Shown here: one piece after another, positions 30,313 through 42,000 of the stretch
Layout: each line of letters starts with the position of its first letter
Numbering within the stretch: position 1 is the stretch's first letter
Source of the DNA: Tiliqua scincoides
Taxonomy: Eukaryota > Chordata > Lepidosauria > Squamata > Scincidae
Length of the DNA stretch: 64,000 bases
Reading direction: 5' to 3'
Assembly (NCBI RefSeq): GCF_035046505.1
Contig: NC_089830.1
Span: 16,854,315 to 16,918,314, forward strand
Made by a program: the position numbers and the translations under genes
The notes under the pieces: model-generated
The model's database searches: none
What the model was told of the DNA's origin: nothing
The model's input: only the letters and a program-made list of their open reading frames with translations

Positions 30313-30606
30313 AACAGTGGTAAAAAAAGAACTGCACCCTTAGATACAAAAGCATCCAGTTCTGAATTGCAAAGAAAATCCTTTCCCAAAAACCCCAGGC
30401 TACAAAGAATCATTTGTTTTTCAACCAAATTGTATGCACATCGGGCATCAACCTATCAACCGGCACCAGGCAAAAAAAATTGACACGTGCCAGCGGGCGC
30501 ACCAAACAGAAAAACGAAACACGAACATAAAACGGCGCGGGCGGGCGCAACAAACCAGAAAACAAAGCACCGCGCTTCACTGTGCCAGCCGCCCGAAAAA
30601 CACTTG

Positions 30607-30616
30607 GCGCATGCGC
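30607..30616. promoter_or_regulatory. NRF1 binding site
   Basis: GCGCATGCGC followed by A, an exact NRF1 consensus palindrome inside the CpG island. Confidence 0.7.
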
Positions 30617-30734
30617 AGTTTGAGAGCGGGCGGCAGAAATACGAGGGCGAGAAGTCGTCTCTGAGTGGTTAGTGGGTCGGCGGGGGGCGGAGCTTTGGGC
30701 TGGCACGTGTTTCCTGGCGCTGGAGGGTCGTGAC

Positions 30735-30840
30735 CGCGGAAGTGTTGTATAGAGGCGGCACAGAGGGAAGGAGGAGCTGGAGGCAGAGCGGCAGTCGGTG
30801 GGCGCGCGCGAACATGGCCGGATAGGCGGCCGAGGCGCCG
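30735..30840 (+). other. TAF12: predicted TAF12 non-coding first exon
   Basis: GC-rich sequence after the ETS site, ending at GGCGCCG before a possible donor GTGCGT at 30841. A later donor candidate is ACAAG/GTCTGT at 30891. The start site is not visible from sequence; both boundaries are guesses. Confidence 0.35.
30814..30825 (+). other. possible 3-codon upstream ORF in TAF12 leader
   Basis: ATGGCCGGATAG encodes Met-Ala-Gly-stop in a fair Kozak context (AACATGG). It would lie in the 5' leader if transcription starts near the ETS site. Confidence 0.3.
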
Positions 30841-31009
30841 GTGCGTGGCTGGGGCAGCGCGGGAGGGCCGGGCAGCGCTCACAAGGTCTGTGGTCACTGT
30901 GGGAGCCTGCAGGCCCCCCGCTCCTCCTTCCCCCCGGGTTGGCTCCCTCAGGTGCTTCTCTGCCTGGCCACAGCCCCCCCTTACGCACAACAGCCCTGCT
31001 GGGTCGGCC

Positions 31010-31168
31010 AGAGGCCCACCCAGTGCCTCCCTGTGGCAGGGGGTTCCACAGGCCAGTCCTGCAGAGGCCCATCCAGTGCCACCCTGTGGCAGGGGGTTCC
31101 ACAGGCTAGTCCGGTAGAGGCCCACCTAGTGCCATCCTGTGTCAGGGATTCTACAGGCTGTAGGCTCA
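31010..31168 (-). repeat. 3 x 53-bp minisatellite built from CR1 3' sequence
   Basis: Units begin at 31010, 31063 and 31116 with AGAGGCCCACCCAGTGCC and contain CCCTGTGGCAGG and GTTCCACAGGC. These match antisense CR1 text (GGCCCATCTAGTCC joined to CTGTGGCAAGGAGTTCCACA). It lies in TAF12 intron 1 at the edge of the CpG island. Confidence 0.65.
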
Positions 31169-31239
31169 GAAGCTAGATGAGGCTCTGCAGCTTTATGGGA
31201 ACTGACCATTCTGGGAGCACACAAGAGACTTGCTTTCAG

Positions 31240-31425
31240 GTGTCCTCCCTTGGTTCTGGCGTTCTGAGGTAGTCTCAGCTAGATCAGGATTTTGCACATG
31301 GCCTATAACCTGTGATGAACTTTTCCTTCAGAAATTTGTCCAATCCCCTTTTAAAAGAATTCAGGCCAGATGCCATCACTACATCCTGATGGCAAGGAGT
31401 TCTGCAAACCAATGGAGCAGAAGTG
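31240..31425 (-). mobile_element. CR1 fragment, diverged
   Basis: Antisense CR1: AATTTGTCCAATCCCCTTTT and GATGCCATCACTACATCCTG. Stops before the tail region. Confidence 0.75.
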
Positions 31426-31546
31426 ACAGAAATGAGGCAGGCAGGTGCATATGGATCCTTCAGGGAAGCTGGTGAGGAAGGGCTTTGCTGCAGCCTGGAA
31501 TAAAACCCACACCCTTGGGAGAGGAGAGATTCTCTCAAAGAAGATA

Positions 31547-31925
31547 TAAGAACATAAAATATGGTTTTGAATCCAGGGAGCTAGAGGAGGAGCAGTAAGA
31601 ACATAAGAAGAACCCTGCTGGATCAGGCCAAAGCCCCATCTAATCCAGCTCCCTGTACCTCACAGTGGCCCACCAGGTGCCTCAGGGAGCACACAGGACA
31701 ACAAGAAATCTGCATCCTATTGCTTCTCCCTTGCATCTGGCATTCTGAGGTAGCCTTCTGGAACCAGGAGGTTGCACATACTCATCACAGCTTCACACCT
31801 GTGATGGGGTTTTCCTCTAAAAATCTGTCCAATTCCTTTTTAAAGGCTTCTAGGCCAGATGCCATCACCCCATCTTGGTGACAAGGAGTTCCACAAGCGC
31901 GTTATACACAGGATAAAAAAAATTT
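31547..31925 (-). mobile_element. CR1 3' end fragment
   Basis: ACATAAGAAGAACCCTGCTG, CTCACAGTGGCCCACCAGG, GTTGCACATACTCATCAC, in antisense order, with the 3' end at the left. Confidence 0.85.
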
Positions 31926-32949
31926 CCCTAACTAAGATCAACCTCCTGAATCTTCTAGTAGCTTAGCAGAGAAATTAAAGGCAGTTCAAATGCAGGTACC
32001 TGGCCTTCTACCCCCTTCTCCCCAGAATCTTGTAAAGTCCATGAACAAATCACTGTCTCAGTTCACCCCCAATGGCAGGCACACTTTCAGCAGCCTTGTG
32101 GGGAATGCCTGTCCTCTCATTGTGTTGTGCTTCTGTTAACAGTACTATTTTTTGCAGCCTTATCGAATGATGGAGAATTATAATGGTGGCAATATTGACC
32201 ATTCAGGGTGTGTTTGCTTATGTAATTGCTATGTGATCAGCAGATCTTCAAATCAATTTCCTGATTTTTATCTTTATCATTCAGCCTTAGCTTCTTGCAC
32301 ACTTGCAAGTCCAGGACCTTAGCCCTCACTGTGGGCTGTGGTTCTACTGTAGCCATTTGCACCACAAATTCTTTTTCCAAAAAACTCACATAGTGTTCAA
32401 AGCATGTGCAGGTAGCATTTTGAAAATCCTTACAACTGTTCTGTTAATTCCTGCTCATATATCCTACATTGCAGATAAGGGGGGGCTGAGACCAAGAGAA
32501 CATTAGCTTGCCACCTGGTAAGTTTCTGACTGAGGTGATTCCCTGCTTTACAACAAACCTGCTTGCCCACTACACACTTGACCAGCCAAAATTGATGTTA
32601 CACACTTGGATATCCTCCAAAGCAGCAGCTGGATCAGTGGAACCACACCGTGCACCTTTGCATAAATCAGATGTGGGTGATAAGAACAAGCTCTCAAGGC
32701 AAGACTGTGTAACATCATTTTAAAATGATTTTATTTCCATTTATTAGGTTCCCATTAGGGCCACATTTTGGACAGTGGCCCCTGTGTAGCAGTGGCTTGT
32801 TGTCTGTGGAAGTCTGTAAGCTTGTATAGTGGCAGTGATGCTTTGGGGAAAGGTTGTATACTGTACATTGCAGGGGTGGTCTGGGGAAGGACAGGTCTGT
32901 AGGTTAACCATGATTGTTTACTTTCAGGATCTTTTTGGGGGGAGGAAAA

Positions 32950-33018
32950 ATGGCCTCTCCATTCACTGGGCCCACAGCAGTTTCTGATGTAATTAAAGAT
33001 CTAGATACTCAGATAGCA
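32950..33018 (+). CDS. TAF12: TAF12 candidate upstream coding exon
   Basis: The exon spans 32928-33018 after acceptor CTTTCAG. ATG lies in AAAAATGG (strong Kozak) and 23 codons, MASPFTGPTAVSDVIKDLD and on to QIA, end at GTAAGT in phase 0. It is either an N-terminal extension or a conserved-looking 5' UTR. Confidence 0.6.
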
Positions 33019-36000
33019 GTAAGTAAGCTGGCTTGTGCTCACCCTAACATTAGCATGCTGGCATCCTGGTGCAAAGCAGTAGACTGGCTTCTTTGGCTTG
33101 TTTTGGTCTTGTGACAAGTTTGAAGTGTGATGATAGCAGGTGGACTTCTGCAAAAAGGTATTGCCTTCCGCAATACAATTTGAAAACTCTTTGCTCAAGG
33201 TCACCTGGCCTGTGTTGGAGGCATATGCTCTCCCTAAAGCTTAACTTAAGGCAGAGGTTTTCAGACTGGGGCATCGTGATGCTCCAGCCTGAGGGCCCTG
33301 GCCTCTTTCTCCTTAAGGGGCAGAGGCAGGGAGGAGGCGGCAGCCCAGTCCCCAGGAGCTCAGGGGGCTTGGCTACACTTACCACAGCCTCCTGGGGTGC
33401 GGGGAGCCCTGCATCAGCATCTGCAGGGCTCCCCAGGTCAGCAGCAGTGAAAGTGGAGCAATTGCACTCTACTTCCGGTCTTGTGGAGGCAGAGCGCAAT
33501 TGCTCACTTTCACTGCTGCTGACCTGGGGAGCCCTGCAAACGTTTGCACCCCAGTCCCTGCAGACCCGTGAGTGGCACAATCCTGGGGATCGCGTTTCTG
33601 CCTCCCACCAGCCCCGCAAGGACTTACTGTAGGTTTCAAACTCCGGGACAGTTTGAAAACTGCAGACTTAAGGCATTGCCTTAAGTTTGGTAAAGCTGAG
33701 CCCTGGAATCGGTGATTTCCTTCAAGGTGTTCCTAGCCCTGGAACCTAGGCTTATCAACATAGGAAGCTACCTTCTCCTGTGCCAAACCATTGTTTCATC
33801 TAGCTCATTGTTGACTACACTGATCATCAGCAGCTTGCCAGGATTTTAGGCAGGACTCTTTCCCAGCCTTACTGCCAGGGTCTGAGCCTGGGGTGTTCTG
33901 CATGCAAGGCAGAAGCTCTTCCACTGAGCTATGCTCCCCTCTCTCCATCTTTTCTCCTTTAGGAAGTGCAGCTTCCTAGCACTTTTTTCCTGCTAGTGCT
34001 ATTTCTGTTCTCTCAAGATGCATGTAAATGATAAACATTTGTAGCTTGTCCCCACTGGGAGGAGAGTAATACATCTTTCCAGTTGCCTTATTTTGATGAT
34101 TATATAATTGGGCAACTACTGCTGCATACAGGACAAGTTACTAAGGGGCACAGGACAAACTACTTGGCAATTTACTTTCCTCATTTGTCACACTTGGACT
34201 TCAAGGACAAGGGGTTTTGCTGAAGGTTGGCAGGTGGAAAGGGAAAAAGTACTGCATGTTCCATTTGAAAAAACCTGACAGGCAAGGTGACTTCTTTGGA
34301 AGTAGAAGTGGGTGAAGCGGCACAGAAGGGAATTTGAGAAACAAGGTAGAAAATGGACAGATATGGGGACGATCGGAGAGCGAAGACAGGGCTTGACCAG
34401 AAGATTAAAAGTACCTCTGTAAGAGTGGAGGGAATGAGAAAGAATGTAGAAAGACAGGCTGAATGAAAGGGAGCATTATAGGTTGGTGAAAGTAAAAACA
34501 GAAAACTGAGGCTCTTTTCATAGCAAGGCAATAGAAGAACCAGTTTTCCTGCTTGACTTTAGTTAGTGTTCATCTTTGGAACCTAGTTAGTATGCATTAA
34601 CTGGAACTGTCTTAGTACCTACCAGCTGTTTGAGGAGAAAATCTTGGTTAAGCCTGTGTAAATGCCTTTTGCTCACCATGAAGTAGCTAAATGTGCACTG
34701 GCAGGTGGGCTGAGCGAGTTGTGACTTCCAGGCAGAGCGAAGCCCCTTCACTAAACAAATGAAGAAGCAATTGCTCATCTGTGACCTTGTGGGCAGAACC
34801 CTGAAGTTCTTTCCCCTTGTTCAGGCTCCACATTTTATATGCCATTGGCCTCTCTGATGTCTCTCTCTGTCCCCCTCTGAGCAGGCTGCTCTTAGTGGGA
34901 AACCTGTCTTAGCACAGATTTAAGGATTTGGCTTTGTTTGAAAGCAGTCATTCTGGACTAGGATTTATGTTCTTGGAACAAACGTTGCATAATCTCCCTG
35001 CCACAGTGTGTTGATTAGTGTCGTACACGATTTTGTGCATCCTGGTGGAATGAGACACTAACATTGGTCTTGTGTGGATTAGCATTAACAGAGAATGTGC
35101 TCTTGTTTTTTAACTTAGTGGAGAGTAATCTGCATTTCCTTCATATTGATCTTCTTGCTTTTGGAGTTGTGATACTGTAACGTGTTTGGCATGCCTGGGA
35201 TCTTGATGTTGCATCAGGGGTGTGCCTTGGAGAAAACATTGGGAGGAGCTGCAGGGGAGTGTAAGAGAAATTAATATGTAACATTGTGCAATGTCTCAAC
35301 TATTGGTAAGTTGAGACACAGAAAACTATAATTTCTGGGAACTTCACCTCTTAAATCCTCTCTGTAGCATGTCTGATGAATGGTTTCATATGATAAAAGT
35401 TTTTACTGAGATGGTTTGGTATCCATGCACTGGAAGGTGACATTCTTTTATAGAAGGAAAAATATTTTGGATAAAAAGTCTCTTTGACATTCTCGTGATC
35501 TTTAATATGTTGTACGATTGGTACACCTGATTGGTCAACAGACAATATGTGGCCATTCAGTGTAGCACTTGCTACATGACCACAGTCAAATATTTCATGA
35601 AATCAAGAATGTCTCTTCATAGGTTTTATTTTTTCACAGATTTGGGTTTTTTTAAAACAAAATTGAGAAGTGCGTAAAGCAGTGTTATGTGCTTTTATTT
35701 CATTATCACCTTGACCCATCAAGTTTTGAACCTCTGGGGTCCTACATGCTGGGTATCCTTCTAGAAGAGGTAACTTTTGAAGCTTCTTTCCTGCTTTCTA
35801 AAGCTGCACCTCTTCCACACTATTTGACATTGGGGTTTGCTTTTCCCTTCAGCTGATTGGTTTGGGCCCCCATAATCCCAAGAGGAAGCAAGACCTTGAC
35901 AAACTGTATGATCTGAAGGCTAAAGCCCAGCAGATTATGAATCAGTTCGGCCCGTCTACCTTGATCAATTTATCCAACTTCTCCTCCATCAAGCCAGAAC

Positions 36001-39000
36001 CAGCTAGTACTCCTCCACACAGCTCCATGGCAAACAACACCACTGTGGCAAAGATGCCAGGGACCCCTAGCAGTGGGGGGCGTCTCAGCCCTGAAAGCAA
36101 TCAGGTAAGTTCATTTGAGGTGGCTGGAAAAGCTGTGGGGTGGGGGAAACTGTCACTTTTGAGCATGCTTAGAGCCAAAACTTTTTGTCTTGCAACTGGA
36201 GAAGAAGAAAACAAAGTGTTTCAGATTGATGGATACATTGTCTTTGTACAGCATCAAATGGCCAATATATTTGCTAATAAATTTCAGTGTCTGTGAAGCT
36301 CTTCTTTTTGCTGAACTAGCCATTTCTTGTGCCCCTGGTGAAATTACTGTAGCTGGAAAGGGTAGAAACCTGAAATGTTACGTTCTCAAATAAAATATTG
36401 GAACAGCTGAGTTTGTTCATAGCATATACAACAGATAAAAGTCCTGCTTTCCTTCCTTCTTTCCTCCCTCCCTCAAGCTCATTTCTGTTCTACCAATTCC
36501 CCAGGTCACTGGCTCCTTCCAGCATAAGAGTTGTCCAAATTAACAGAATAGTTACTACTGTAATAATGTTTGATGATTCCCCCCCCCCCCAGATCTTAAC
36601 CAAGAAGAAACTGCAGGATCTTGTCAGAGAGGTGGATCCAAATGAACAACTGGATGAAGATGTGGAAGAGGTAAGCCTTCCATAAAATGTGCCTACTTCT
36701 GAATGGTTGCACATCCCTTGGTACTTACCCTTGGAGGTTGCTTGGTTCAAAATGGCTTCATTTTGATTTGTTGGGATTTGTGAAGTGACTGCATGTATGT
36801 GCACCAAAAGTGCACATTTTCCTTGGTGGTAAATCACTGAGATAATCCTGAGGGAGGTCCTGCAGCATTTAATATTGGAGAGTGAGAAGCTTCTGAGGCT
36901 GTGTCTTTTATTCCATCTACCACATTTTCTGATGCCAAAACCCATCCCTTAATTGCTCAGTGTCTTCCTTTTGCTGTTTTTGACAGTTGCTGCTGCAGAT
37001 TGCTGATGACTTCATTGAAAGCGTAGTGACGGCTGCCTGCCAGCTTGCACGGCATCGCAAGTCCAACACCCTGGAAGTGAAAGACGTCCAGCTGCATCTT
37101 GGTGAGTGTCTCTCTGCTGATTTGCCAGTTGTAGTCGTTTCTTGAAGGCTACTTAAAATCACCCCATAGTCATCATATGGTGAGACCTCCGTATTTAGTG
37201 ATTCAGTGGGAGAATTTTCTCCATACTTTTCTCCATGTCTTGACAGATTCCTTTCCCCGTCCTGCTCCCAAATCATATGGTGGTGGTGACAAATTAGCCT
37301 GATCCTGGTAGTGAGTCACTACACACAAACAGCTAGCCACATATTGACACATGTATGACAAAATACTGTAGATAAGCAATATAGCATTTAGATAAATGTA
37401 TTGTATACATGATATATTATACAAGATATGATATGATAGATAAATGATATTAAGAGGCTAAACTAGAATAGAAGATATGTATTGATTGATTAGATGTATT
37501 GATACATGATTGCTCGCACCCTCCAACAGTGTGTTTCTGTGTTTGTTTTTTTGTGTTGTGTATTGAGTTTGTGTTTTTATTTTTGTTTGTTTTTGTTTTG
37601 GAAAATAATAAAAAAATTTTAAACAAATAAAATACAGTAGATAAAAACATTTGAATTAAAACATTAAAATAAAACCATTAAACAATATCCTGCCATAATA
37701 ATAATAAACAAAACAAAATGCAGGCAATGAACTCCTGTTAAATGGAACCTCTTCTAATTTCTCCCTAACATAAGAACATAAGAACAGCCCCACTGGATCA
37801 GGCCATAGGCCCATCTAGTCTAGCTTCCTGTATCTCACAGCGGCCCACCAAATGCCCCAGGGAGCACACCAGATAACAAGAGACCTCATCCTGGTGCCCT
37901 CCCCTGCATCTGGCATTCTGACATAGCCCAATTCTAAAATCAGGAGGTTGCGCATACACATCATGGCTTGTACCCCATAATGGATTTTTCCTCCAGAAAC
38001 TTGTCCAATCCTCTTTTAAAGGCGTCTAGGCTAGACGCCATCACCACATCCTGTGGCAAGGAGTTCCACAGACCGACCACACGCTGAGTAAAGAAATATT
38101 TTCTTTTGTCTGTCCTAACCCGCCCAACACTCAATTTTAGTGGATGTCCCCTGGTTCTGGTATTATGTGAGAGTGTAAAGAGCATCTCCCTATCCACTCT
38201 GTCCATCCCCTGCATAATTTTGTATGTCTCAATCATGTCCCCCCTCAGGCGTCTCTTTTCTAGGCTGAAGAGGCCCAAACACCGCAGCCTTTCCTCATAA
38301 GGAACGTGCCCCAGCCCCGTAATCATCTTAGTCGCTCTCTTTTGCACCTTTTCCATTTCCACTATGTCTTTTTTGAGATGCGGCGACCAGAACTGGACAC
38401 AATACTCCAGGTGTGGCCTTACCATAGATTTGTACAACGGCATTATAATACTAGCCATTTTGTTCTCGATACCCTTCCTAATGATCCCAAGCATAGAACT
38501 GGCCTTCTTCACTGCCGTCGCACATTGGGTTGACACTTTCATCGACCTGTCCACCACCACCCCAAGATCTCTCTCCTGATCTGTCACAGACAGCTCAGAA
38601 CCCATCAACCTATATCTAAAGTTTTGATTTTTTGCCCCAATGTGCATGACTTTACACTTACTGACATTGAAGCGCATCTGCCATTTTGCTGCCCATTCTG
38701 CCAGTCTGGAGAGATCCTTCTGGAGCTCCTCACAATCACTTCTGGTCTTCACCACTCGGAAAAGTTTGGTGTCGTCTGCAAACTTAGCCATTTCACTGCT
38801 CAACCCTGTCTCCAGGTCATTTATGAAGAGGTTGAAAAGCACCGGTCCCAGGACAGATCCTTGGGGCACACCGCTTTTCACCTCTCTCCATTGTGAAAAT
38901 TGCCCATTGACACCCACTCTCTGCTTCCTGGCCTCCAACCAGTTCTCAATCCATGAGAGGACCTGTCCTCTAATTCCCTGACTGTGGAGTTTTTTCAGTA

Positions 39001-42000
39001 GTCTTTGGTGAGGGACTGTGTCAAACGCCTTCTGAAAGTCCAGATATATAATGTCCACGGGTTCTCCCGCATCCATATGCCTGTTGACCTTTTCATAGAA
39101 TTCTATAAGGTTCGTGAGGCAAGACTTACCCTTACAGAAGCCATGCTGACTCTCCCTCAGCAAGGCCTGTTCATCTATGTGTTTTGAGATCCTATCTTTG
39201 ATGAGGCATTCCACCATCTTACCCGGTATGGATGTTAGGCTGACCGGCCTATAGTTTCCCTGGTCCCCCCTCTTTCCCTTTTTAAAAATAGGCGTGACAT
39301 TTGCTATCCTCCAATCTTCTGGCACCATGGCCGTTTTGAGGGACAAGTTGCATACCTTAGTCAAGAGGTCTGCAACTTCATTCTTCAATTCCTTAATAAC
39401 TCTTGGGTGGATGCCATCAGGGCCCGGTGACTTATTGGTCTTTAATTTATCAATGAGGTCTGAAACATCTTCTCTTTTAACCTCTATCTGACTTAACTCC
39501 TCGGTTAGGAGGGGCCGTTCGGGCAGTGGTATCTGCCCAAGGTCTTCTGCCGTGAAGACAGATGCAAAGAACTCATTTAATTTCTCTGCCATCTCTAAGT
39601 CTCCTTTTATCTCCCCTTTCCCTCCCTCACCATCCAGAGGGCCAACCGCTTCTCTGGCGGGGTTCCTGCTTCTAACATATTTGAAAAAGCTTTTATTATT
39701 CCCCTTAATGTTGCTGGCCATGCGTTCCTCATAGTCTCTCTTGGCCTCCCATATCCCCTTCTTACATTTCTTTTGCCACAGTTTATGTTCCTTGGTATAG
39801 TTATTTTTCACATCTTTATATCACCCTTCCTCCAAGAAGCTCAGAGTGGTGTACATGGCCCTACTCTCCTTTTATCCTCACAACAACCCTGTGAGGTAGG
39901 TGCGACTGAGAGATAGTGACTGGCCCAAGGTCACCCAGGAAGTTTCATGGCTGAGCCTGGATCTTGCAGGCCTACGTTCCACTCCCAAATCACTACACAG
40001 ACTCATTTTTCACTTAATAACCAATTTCAAGAATCGGCTTTTGTCTTAACAAGCTTTTGTATGTAAGCAAATTAAGTTTTTTTACACACTCTTTCTTTCC
40101 TATCCCTTCCCCATTCCATGCTTTATTTCAGAGCGTCAGTGGAATATGTGGATCCCAGGTTTTGGTTCTGAAGAAATCAGGCCTTATAAAAAAGCCTGCA
40201 CTACAGAAGCTCACAAACAGGTAAGAGCCCCTTTCTGCAGAATAACAGTCTGGTCTAAAGAAGCTGAAGCAATGTAACAGTTTGGGCAGTGGGCACCTGA
40301 TAATTCAGGCTAGATGAGAGAGGAAGCTGGGGAGAACAAGGTAGGTGGTCATCCTTTAACGGTACTCTGCTATAGGGATCCCCTGCAAGAAATCATTTCC
40401 ATCAGCACCATTCCAACTGGAGTTTTACAATTCTATGACTTCATTCAGGACGACTCTAGGGCTATAGTGCATTCAGGGTTGGGGCAGACTATTAAGTTTC
40501 AAAGCCTGATGGTTGAAAGTATTTGGCTCAGAAAAGGAGGCTGCTTAGCATGTGAGCTTCACAACTCTATACCTGCTCTGCAGTCAGGCTTAAATAACTA
40601 AGTATGTGAGGGAAGTCTGAACATCTGCTGTGCCCATATGAATGTTTGTATGAAGCCACCATTAAAACATGGGCCGGAAAATACAATCTGTGTTATAGGC
40701 AAGATGCTAAACTCACAAGAGGATGTTTTCAAAATAGGGTCTAATATAGTTTGGTGCAAACAAGCTGCTACAGTGTATCAGCAGGGGGAAAAAAATTAGA
40801 CCTGGATCTTCCCAGTCTCTTGAAAATCATTGTAACTTCCAGTTAGAGGAACTCTTCTTCCCAGTTTGTAATGAGTGCAAATAGCACAGCAGATGTATCT
40901 TTAGTTATACATTGTATGATGCCAGGCAAAGTAGGTTGGGTGTTGGATATCATAGGAATTGCCTGTGCAAGCTAGTCACTGTTGTGCCATACATTCTGCA
41001 CTCTGTGTATTGCTCCTTTGCACTGATGCTGGGTTAGCATTGTGTGCATGTTTGCCTCTGCTTTCCTAGTGAGCCGACTGCTAGCCGCTCGTTTGGAGGA
41101 CTTGTGAAAAATGTGGGGCCTTCAAGGAAGGCTCCATGACTTCCTTATCCCACTTCTGGTTCACCATCCCATCTTCACAGTGGTCCAGGGGTTCCTGTGC
41201 TCAGTGCAGTAGGGCTACAAGGCCCTCCACCCAGTGATATGCCACCACCTCAGCCCCCCAGGGCTGCTGAGATCCTATGGTCATCATCTCTCAGGAACCC
41301 ACGGACTGTAATTTGGTAGCAGCCTAAACAGCTAGGCCAGACTAGCTGAATTCCTGTTCTTTAGTACTCAAGACCACTCACAGGCTTATTAGAGAAAAGG
41401 TTATGGTCACACATAAATCTAAAAGCATTAAATACATCCAAGATAAGACTTGCAACACACAACAGTTCAAAACAGTTAAGATAACTTCCTATACTTACAT
41501 ACCCCTCTCTCTTACTGGGCTCTTCCAGACCTCAAAGAGTAGGCAAGGAGGCTCTCTGACCAACCACCCATGTTGGAATGAAGTGAGCCTTGCCCATCCC
41601 TTTTAAGGGTTCTTCTTACACCAGGAGTGGCCAACTTCTCCACTTTAGGGGTCCTGGACCTTTAACAATTGTATAGAAGGGCAATTTCAGCAGGTGCAGT
41701 TTTTAATCTCACAGAAAAAAGTGCACCTGCTGAAATCCCCCTCCCCCTACACAATTGTTAAAGTTCCAGGAGCCCTAAAGTTGAGAAGTTGGCCATCCCT
41801 GCCTCAGTTGAAGCTGTCAACCAACCAGAGATCAAGATGCTTAGACTCTCCTAGAAGGCTGATGCCGTCTGGGCTACTCATGGTCACATGCTCCCACCCC
41901 TCCCAGCCAGAAAATCTCAGCTGGAAACAATGTCCCATAATTAGCATGTCCTTGAACAACTGGTCACGTTGAACTTCTTTATCTTGGTCCTCCTGGCCAC

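Larger units (their letters stand above)
30480..30950 (+). promoter_or_regulatory. CpG-rich promoter of TAF12
   Basis: The only strongly CpG-dense stretch in the window, 2 kb before the first TAF12 coding exon. It holds a perfect NRF1 palindrome (30607-30616), a GC box GGGGCGG (30684-30690), a CACGTG E-box (30714-30719), an ETS core GCGGAAGTG (30736-30744) and an AACATGGCCG YY1-like site. This TATA-less composition fits a housekeeping TFIID subunit gene. Confidence 0.75.

Noticed and set aside
30410-31125. Long minus-strand frames in the CpG island
   Set aside because: GC-rich sequence lacks stops by composition; proline/arginine-rich text without any family resemblance.
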